DNA from: a virus
Reading direction: 5' to 3' (one strand)
Length of the DNA stretch: 31,679 nucleotides
IMG/VR virus record: IMGVR_UViG_3300042691_036497
Span: 1-31,679 of that record
Both the position numbers and the translations under genes were made by a program. Shown here piece after piece: positions 27,721 to 31,679 of this stretch. Position 1 is the stretch's first letter. Each line of letters starts with the position of its first letter. The notes under the pieces were generated by a model. That model was not told where the DNA came from, did not search any database, and worked only from the letters and a program-made list of their open reading frames with translations.

Positions 27721-28026
27721 ATGCACCCCCTCACCGGCCGCCTTCTCTGGCTCCAGCTCCATACTTTCGCCCACGCCCTCCCGGAGGGAGACTTCACCCC
27801 GGACACCCAGGCCGCCGTCCGCGCCTTCCTCCACGCCTGGGAAGCCAGCATTGACCAGGCCAGCGCCGGCCAATGCCCCTGCTCCTCCCACTGGGCCGCC
27901 CTCCGCGATGCCCGCCCCCCCGTCCTCACCAGCCGCCGCGCCTTCTACTGGTGGACATGCGCCATTCACGACGACGTGAACGCCCGCCTCGGCCGCCCCC
28001 TCGCCTTCCCCGACCTCCGTCAATAG
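27721..28026 (+). CDS. Small Erv1/Alr-like thiol oxidase relative
   Basis: 101 aa. It follows the Erv1/Alr pattern: GRLLWLQLHTFAHALPE (6-22, compare 'GR.tW..LHt.A..yPe'), a helix, QCPCSSHW (51-58), RPPVLTSRRAFYWWTCAIHD (65-84), then HDDVNARLGRP (83-93, compare 'HN.VN..LGKP'). Erv proteins are FAD sulfhydryl oxidases that make disulfides. The active CxxC is here CPC: only Cys54 keeps its spacing to His57, while the expected first Cys position is Gln51. So it may be altered in activity or use C52-C54. It lies directly after the Cys-rich tail protein, suggesting disulfide formation in a virion component. Family assignment is by eye. Confidence 0.6.
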   Translation: MHPLTGRLLWLQLHTFAHALPEGDFTPDTQAAVRAFLHAWEASIDQASAGQCPCSSHWAALRDARPPVLTSRRAFYWWTCAIHDDVNARLGRPLAFPDLRQ

Positions 28027-28037
28027 TCCCCACCCGC

Positions 28038-28148
28038 CTCCGTCAATCCGGTTAGCCAGGTCATCAAGGCCACCCGTAAGCGCCCTCACCTTCCCCGGTC
28101 TCCGTCAATCCGGTCAGCCAGGTCATCAAGGTCACCCGTAAGCGCCCT
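28038..28148. repeat. Direct duplication of a 49-nt segment
   Basis: 28038-28086 and 28100-28148 are the same apart from two T/C changes. Each contains GTCANNNNG 9-mers (GTCAATCCG, GTYAGCCAG, GTCATCAAG) followed by CACCCGTAAGCGCCCT. The second copy runs directly into the candidate late control element. Confidence 0.88.
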
Positions 28149-28160
28149 AGCGTCACGACA
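28140..28160 (+). promoter_or_regulatory. Candidate late control element, copy 2
   Basis: Core CCCTAGCGTCACGACA at 28145-28160, 30 nt before the ATG at 28191; 20 of 21 positions match the element at 14668-14688, which also ends about 30 nt before a start codon. The inverted repeat seen at copy 1 is not complete here, so the 21-nt core is what is shared. Confidence 0.55.
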
Positions 28161-28190
28161 TCCGCCGAAACACCGCCACCCTCTGGCGCG

Positions 28191-28553
28191 ATGCTTCCCG
28201 GACCTCTGCTCTCCCTCTCCGAAACCGACCAGCCCACCCTCGTCTGGTGGATCATCCTCGGCCTCATCGCCCTCGGCCCCGCCCTGCATTCCTGGATCAA
28301 GGTCATTGAGTTCTTCAAAGGCAAGAAATTCGATCCCGCCGCCTTCGTGACCCATGCCCAGCTCGCCGCCGTGAAGAGCGAGCGAGACGCCCAGATCGCC
28401 TCCACCATCGCCGAGATCCGCCAGGACTTCGACAAGCTCGAAAAGTTCCTCACCGACATCGCCCGCGACCTCCCCGCGATCCACCGAGCCCTCGGCCGCC
28501 TCGAAGGCCACGACGAAGCCGATCTCCGCTCCCCCGGCCGCAAGCCCCGGTAA
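28191..28553 (+). CDS. Membrane protein with coiled coil, possible lysis/spanin-type
   Basis: 120 aa. One membrane segment (about 18-36: VWWIILGLIALGPALHSW) then a long charged helix (AQLAAVKSERDAQIASTIAE, DKLEKFLTDIARDL) and a basic tail. The layout (N-terminal anchor plus coiled coil) resembles inner-membrane spanins or Mu-type accessory lysis proteins. It begins the block that ends with holin-like, endolysin and terminase genes. No closer family is recognised. Confidence 0.58.
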   Translation: MLPGPLLSLSETDQPTLVWWIILGLIALGPALHSWIKVIEFFKGKKFDPAAFVTHAQLAAVKSERDAQIASTIAEIRQDFDKLEKFLTDIARDLPAIHRALGRLEGHDEADLRSPGRKPR

Positions 28554-28561
28554 GCCTCCCC

Positions 28562-28617
28562 GTCTCCCCGTCTCCCCGTCTCCCCGTCTCCCAGTCTCCC
28601 CCTCTCCCAGTCTCTCC
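28562..28617. repeat. Octamer array GTCTCCNN, 7 units
   Basis: Three GTCTCCCC, then GTCTCCCA, GTCTCCCC, CTCTCCCA, GTCTCTCC, ending 3 nt before the ATG at 28621. Confidence 0.92.
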
Positions 28618-28620
28618 GCC

Positions 28621-28878
28621 ATGTTCCCCGAAGACCACCGCTACGAAGTCCGCCGCTTCCTCTACTCCCGGCCCACCGTGGCCTCCGATGCCTCCACCAT
28701 CCGCCACGGCCTCGCCCGCTGGGGCGTCCAGCTCACCGAGCACGAAATCGCCGGAGCCGCCATGTTCCTCGCCGGGCTGAATCCGCCCCAGGTCCAGATC
28801 CACAAGGCCGCCCTCGGCTCCTCCCAGTCCTACCAGATCACCTCCGCCGGCCAGCTCGCCTACGAGCGCAACGAATAG
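28621..28878 (+). CDS. Small HTH-like protein, unknown
   Basis: 85 aa. Helical pattern YEVRRFLYSRPTVASDASTI, RHGLARWGVQLTEHEIAGAA, then a beta wing YQITSAGQLAYE. It resembles a winged helix but with no named family. In a late block it could be a small regulator or structural protein. Confidence 0.55.
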   Translation: MFPEDHRYEVRRFLYSRPTVASDASTIRHGLARWGVQLTEHEIAGAAMFLAGLNPPQVQIHKAALGSSQSYQITSAGQLAYERNE

Positions 28879-28936
28879 CTCCCCTCCATTCCTCCATTTT
28901 CAGTTCCTCCCTTCTCAGTTCCACCATTCCACCGCC

Positions 28937-29131
28937 ATGAAACCCACCACCCTTCTCGCCCTCACCACCGCCCTCCTGGCCTCCTGCTCCTCCCTCGACA
29001 AGCAGCTCGCCAAATACGACCTCACCACGGCGGATGTCATCGCCGCCACCCTCGCCACCAAAACCGATCTCCAGGCCCGCCAGTCCGCCAACCGCGCCGC
29101 CGCCAAAAACCCCGTCTCCGTCCAGCCCTGA
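28937..29131 (+). CDS. Small lipoprotein, possible outer-membrane spanin
   Basis: 64 aa. Signal peptide MKPTTLLALTTALLASCSSL with a lipobox-like LLASC (Cys17). After the Cys the mature part is short, polar and helical (LDKQLAKYDLTTADVIAATL). Small phage lipoproteins of this size next to membrane proteins and endolysin are often outer-membrane spanins (Rz1-like), which fits the position, but no partner fit is proven. Confidence 0.6.
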   Translation: MKPTTLLALTTALLASCSSLDKQLAKYDLTTADVIAATLATKTDLQARQSANRAAAKNPVSVQP

Positions 29132-29406
29132 CGCCCCTTTGTGGCGCGGTCGAGGGATGCCTGAAGCCGCAAGGCCCAGGCGGGTTTCGTAGTGGTTCCC
29201 CGAATGCCATCCCTTCACCGCCCCGCAGCCCGCCAGATCCGTGATTCGTCCCACGATCTGGCAGCGGCGGGAGGCCTGAAGCCGCAAGGCCCAGGGTCCG
29301 GGTTTTCCTGCTTTCCCCGGTCGCTCACCTCCCGCCGCTCTCTTTCTCCCTGTCTCCAAGTCTCCCCGTCTCCAAGTCTCCCCGTCTCAAAGTCCCCTCT
29401 TCTCCC
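29132..29406. other. 275-nt structured intergenic region
   Basis: No gene is seen. It contains an exact 22-nt direct repeat (29159-29180 and 29274-29295, core CTGAAGCCGCAAGGCCCAGG), an inverted repeat GCCAGATC/GATCTGGC (29232-29239 and 29255-29262), and a perfect 12-bp inverted repeat AGCGGCGGGAGG/CCTCCCGCCGCT (29263-29274 and 29328-29339) enclosing 53 nt. AGGGATG/CATCCCT also pair (29152-29158, 29208-29214). An octamer array GTCTCCNN (29352-29391) follows, ending before the ATG at 29407. A structured RNA or a compound mobile repeat are both possible. Confidence 0.6.
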
Positions 29407-29583
29407 ATGAAACCCTCCTGGCGCTCCAAATTCTTCGCCTCCGGCGGAGCCTTCATCGTCCTGGCCTCCACCGCCGCCGCCCTCCTCGATGACAACCCCG
29501 CCACGAACCCTGACTGGGTCCTCCTTGGCGGAGCCCTCGCCGGCTTCCTCGGCTTCCTCTTCGTCAAGCCCCCCGGCCAATGA
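29407..29583 (+). CDS. Small two-segment membrane protein, holin-like
   Basis: 58 aa. Two hydrophobic segments, about 10-26 (FASGGAFIVLASTAAAL) and 38-53 (VLLGGALAGFLGFLFV), separated by an acidic/polar turn. Size and placement just before the endolysin suggest a class II-like holin. No family recognised by sequence. Confidence 0.55.
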   Translation: MKPSWRSKFFASGGAFIVLASTAAALLDDNPATNPDWVLLGGALAGFLGFLFVKPPGQ

Positions 29584-29587
29584 TCCC

Positions 29588-29731
29588 ATGGACACCTCCC
29601 GCCAAATCCTCAACGAACTCGAAAAAGCCATCCTGGAAATGAAGGCGGGACTCTTCACTCGCCGCGATTTCACCCGCCGAGACCGCCGCGCCCGCCAGTC
29701 CTGGTTCCTCAAACGCCGCCGCCTCGGCTGA
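29588..29731 (+). CDS. Very small basic protein
   Basis: 47 aa, N-terminal helix (MDTSRQILNELEKAILEMKA) followed by a very basic tail (FTRRDFTRRDRRARQSWFLK). Starts 4 nt after the holin-like stop. Unknown function; may be a small lysis regulator. A TCATTCGTCATTC-type repeat separates it from the endolysin. Confidence 0.5.
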   Translation: MDTSRQILNELEKAILEMKAGLFTRRDFTRRDRRARQSWFLKRRRLG

Positions 29732-29764
29732 TTCCTCATTCGTCCTTCCTCATTCGTCATTCCC

Positions 29765-30214
29765 ATGCCCCTCCCCCTCGCCACCGCCCGCGAAATCACC
29801 GAGGCCAAGCTCAAAACCCTCCGCCCCGAGACCCAGCGCAAAGCCCGCGCCTGGCTCGCCGCCTGCGAAGCCGCCGGGCTCCTGATCTACATCTATGAGG
29901 GGCACCGCACCTGCGCCCGCCAGGCCGAGCTCTTCAAACGCGGCCCCGATACCACCCGCGCCGGTCCCGGCCAGTCCATGCACCAGTATAAGCTGGCCTT
30001 CGACTTCGTGCCCCTCGTCCCCGCCAAAGCCGCCGGCATGTTCCAAGCCGCCTGGGGACACAAGGACGAGGCCAAGCTCTACCGCGCCGCCCACGCCCTC
30101 GCCGCCAAACACGACCTCCGCCGCCTCACCTGGGAAACCCCGCACCTCGAAGACGCCAGCTTCAAAAACTGGCAAGCCGCCCGCGCCGCCTTCGGCGATC
30201 CCTGCCGCCCTTGA
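29765..30214 (+). CDS. M15-family L-Ala-D-Glu / DD-peptidase endolysin
   Basis: 149 aa. Peptidase M15 (VanY-like) pattern: IYEGHRTCARQAELFKRGPD (about 43-62), SMHQYKLAFDFV (71-82), and TWETPHLED (122-130). Zinc ligands are predicted to be H73, D80 and H127. In the usual S.H..G.A.D motif the Gly is Lys76 here. It cleaves peptidoglycan cross-peptides during lysis. It has no signal peptide, so it would need the holin. Confidence 0.83.
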   Translation: MPLPLATAREITEAKLKTLRPETQRKARAWLAACEAAGLLIYIYEGHRTCARQAELFKRGPDTTRAGPGQSMHQYKLAFDFVPLVPAKAAGMFQAAWGHKDEAKLYRAAHALAAKHDLRRLTWETPHLEDASFKNWQAARAAFGDPCRP

Positions 30215-30244
30215 CTCCTTGACCAGGCCTTGACCCCTCCCCGC

Positions 30245-30913
30245 ATGAAAGCCGTCGGAAAAATCGCCAACCTCCCCGCCCGCATCCGCGAGGCCCTCAA
30301 CCGTCGCCTCCACGACGGCCAGCCCGCCTCCGTCATCCTCCCCTGGCTCAATGCGGTCCCCGAGGTCATTCAGGTCCTCAACGAACGATTCAACGGCGAG
30401 CCCGTTTCCGACCAGAACCTCTCCAACTGGCGCACCGGCGGCTTCCTCAAGTGGCAGACCGAATCCGCCGAGATCGAGAAGACCAAAGACCTGGCCGCCT
30501 TCTCCGCCGAGCTGGCCGAGGCCGCCGGGCTCGGCATCTCCAAGGCCGCCAAAGCCCTCGCCGCCGGCCGCATCATGGCGAAGCTCCAGACCGCCGGGGA
30601 GGACATGGACCTCGAAAGCCTCCTCGGCCTCACCAAGGCCGCCAAAGACCTCCACGCCGCCGACATCGCCGAGGCCGGGCTCAACCTTGACGAACGCAAG
30701 GCCGACCAGAAGGACAAGGAGCTGGACCTCAAAGAGCGCCAGTTCCAGCTCCGCTTCGTCGCTGGCTTCGAGGAGCACGCCAAAAACGCCGAAGCCATCC
30801 GCCTCGCCACCGATCCCACCGTCCCCAAGGAAATCAAAACCGAGCAGCTCCGCCTCATGCTCTTCGGTCCGCGTCCCGCCAGCCCCGTCAATCCTGTCAC
30901 CCCGGTCAATTAG
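30245..30913 (+). CDS. Mu gp27-like (DUF3486) terminase small subunit
   Basis: 222 aa. It matches the gp27/DUF3486 pattern: KIANLPARIREALNRRLHDG at the start, an HTH around VIQVLNERFNGEPVSDQNLS then NWRTGGFLKW (about 38-78), followed by long helices with FSAELAEAAGLGISKAAKAL and a charged coiled coil. It recognises phage DNA for packaging. The C-terminus PVNPVTPVN is encoded by GTCANNNNG repeats, and the TAG stop lies within a repeat unit (GTCAATTAG). Confidence 0.84.
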   Translation: MKAVGKIANLPARIREALNRRLHDGQPASVILPWLNAVPEVIQVLNERFNGEPVSDQNLSNWRTGGFLKWQTESAEIEKTKDLAAFSAELAEAAGLGISKAAKALAAGRIMAKLQTAGEDMDLESLLGLTKAAKDLHAADIAEAGLNLDERKADQKDKELDLKERQFQLRFVAGFEEHAKNAEAIRLATDPTVPKEIKTEQLRLMLFGPRPASPVNPVTPVN

Positions 30914-30919
30914 GTCCTC
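30887..30919. repeat. 9-nt repeat array GTCANNNNG
   Basis: GTCAATCCT, GTCACCCCG, GTCAATTAG, then GTCCTC directly before the ATG at 30920. The array contains the end and stop codon of the small terminase and the whole spacer. Confidence 0.85.
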
Positions 30920-31679
30920 ATGGAGCCCCCGAAACCCATCATCCAGTTCACCCCGCCCCAGGAGGAAGTCTTCTGGAGCACCCACCGCATGCTCTGGATG
31001 CTCTGGCGTCGCCAGTTTGGGAAATCCTTCCTCTTTGGCTCCAAGGCCGTGGACCGCTGCCTCCAGATCCCGGACCACATGGTCTGCTTCGTCTCCGGCT
31101 CCATCCTCATGGGCGGGGAAATGATCGAAAAGGAGGCCCTCGTCTGGCGGAAGCTCCTCGATGCCCAGCGCGTGGCCGCCCGTGCCGCCGGGAAGAAGAT
31201 GACCACCAATGGCGAGGACGACAAAGGCCACACCCTCGACGTGGACGCCATCGCGGACCTCTTCGAGCACGCGAAGCTGGAATGCACGATCTGGCATTCA
31301 AACACCAATTACTCCCGCACCCGCGTCCTCAGCCCCAACCCCCAGACCGCTCGCGGCTTCTCCGGGGACGTGCTCGGGGATGAGGTCTGCTTCTGGCCGG
31401 ACTTCCGCGCCACGATGGACGCCGTGGAGCCCATCATCTCCCGGAATCCCGGCTGGATCATGTGGCTAGCCTCCTCCCCGCCCGCCGATGACAGCCACCC
31501 CACCTATGAGCTGCTCCTGCCTCAGCAGGACGCCTGGCCCGCCAATATCCGGGGAAACTGGTATCGCACGAACACCGAGGACGGTTCCGAAGGCTACCCC
31601 GTCCACCGCGTCGATGCCCATGACTCCCTCCTCGCCGGCGTCCCCCTCTACTCCCTGAAAACCGGCCAGCCCATCCCCG
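30920..31679 (+). CDS. Mu gp28-like terminase large subunit, cut by window end
   Basis: 253 residues visible, truncated on the right. N-terminal Walker A-like RRQFGKS (30-36) and Walker B-like VLGDEVCFW (DE about 154-155) after SPNPQTARGFSGD, the usual terminase ATPase arrangement. The nuclease domain lies beyond the window. It packages phage DNA into the head. In Mu, the portal, F and G genes would follow; here F-like and G-like genes are found on the opposite strand at the left end of the window. Confidence 0.88.
   Translation, partial: MEPPKPIIQFTPPQEEVFWSTHRMLWMLWRRQFGKSFLFGSKAVDRCLQIPDHMVCFVSGSILMGGEMIEKEALVWRKLLDAQRVAARAAGKKMTTNGEDDKGHTLDVDAIADLFEHAKLECTIWHSNTNYSRTRVLSPNPQTARGFSGDVLGDEVCFWPDFRATMDAVEPIISRNPGWIMWLASSPPADDSHPTYELLLPQQDAWPANIRGNWYRTNTEDGSEGYPVHRVDAHDSLLAGVPLYSLKTGQPIP

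Noticed and set aside
29750-31297. Long minus-strand frame opposite endolysin and terminase genes
   Set aside because: Gly/Glu/Val-rich antisense reading across several real genes; no domain pattern.

Overview
The window is almost entirely one Mu-type transposable bacteriophage or prophage. It is GC-rich, densely packed and incomplete at both edges. The evidence is a large DDE-type transposase next to a MuB-like AAA ATPase and a Gam-like nuclease inhibitor, plus a recognisable Mu-style virion set: MuF-like and gpG-like proteins, protease with nested scaffold, gpT-like major capsid, gp36/gp37-like proteins, and gp27/gp28-like terminase. No tRNA, rRNA, ribosomal protein or other housekeeping gene is visible. 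The host cannot be named from this sequence. The GC-rich coding, the lack of clear Shine-Dalgarno sites, and junctions filled with short tandem repeats and small hairpins make me suspect Verrucomicrobiota or a related phylum, at low confidence.

Layout. Two divergent gene blocks leave an AT-rich control region at about 13.7-13.86 kb. That region is flanked by two related ribbon-helix-helix (RHH) proteins and carries three copies of TTTATACAC. The leftward block (13.7 kb down to 0.1 kb) holds the RHH protein, a ParB-like protein, small regulators, transposase, zinc-finger and coiled-coil small proteins, the MuB-like ATPase, a MarR-like protein, Gam, several small unknowns, a cytosine methyltransferase, and finally the MuF-like and gpG-like virion genes. 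The rightward block (13.86 kb to the right edge) holds the second RHH protein, a membrane protein, protease/scaffold, decoration proteins, major capsid, head-tail completion proteins, a tail fibre with an SGNH hydrolase domain, tube-like protein, tail chaperone, tape measure, tail-tip proteins, an Erv-like thiol oxidase relative, membrane/lysis proteins, an M15 endolysin, and small and large terminase (the last cut by the window end). Compared with Mu, where terminase, portal, F, G, I and T run in one direction, F and G here sit at the far end of the opposite strand.

How it works together. The RHH pair probably sets the lytic/lysogenic decision. The leftward block performs replicative transposition and DNA protection. 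The rightward block builds the virion and lyses the cell. A near-identical 21-nt element lies ahead of the protease/head genes and again, 13.5 kb later, ahead of the lysis/terminase genes, making it a candidate late control site.

Most unusual features. (1) Most gene junctions contain short tandem arrays with 7-, 8- or 9-nt units from many unrelated unit families, often ending right at the start codon, sometimes supplying the stop codon of the previous gene, and in several places running in frame through genes. (2) The methyltransferase gene has two overlapping frames, each with a family-typical C-terminal half. (3) Three copies of a 23-nt palindrome surround the ParB/RHH region. (4) A transposase active-site segment is copied into the N-terminus of the ParB-like protein. 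(5) Several virion proteins begin with Sec-type signal peptides. (6) A small Erv-like protein with a CxC instead of a CxxC motif follows a Cys-rich tail protein. (7) The tail chaperone has a probable -1 frameshift.
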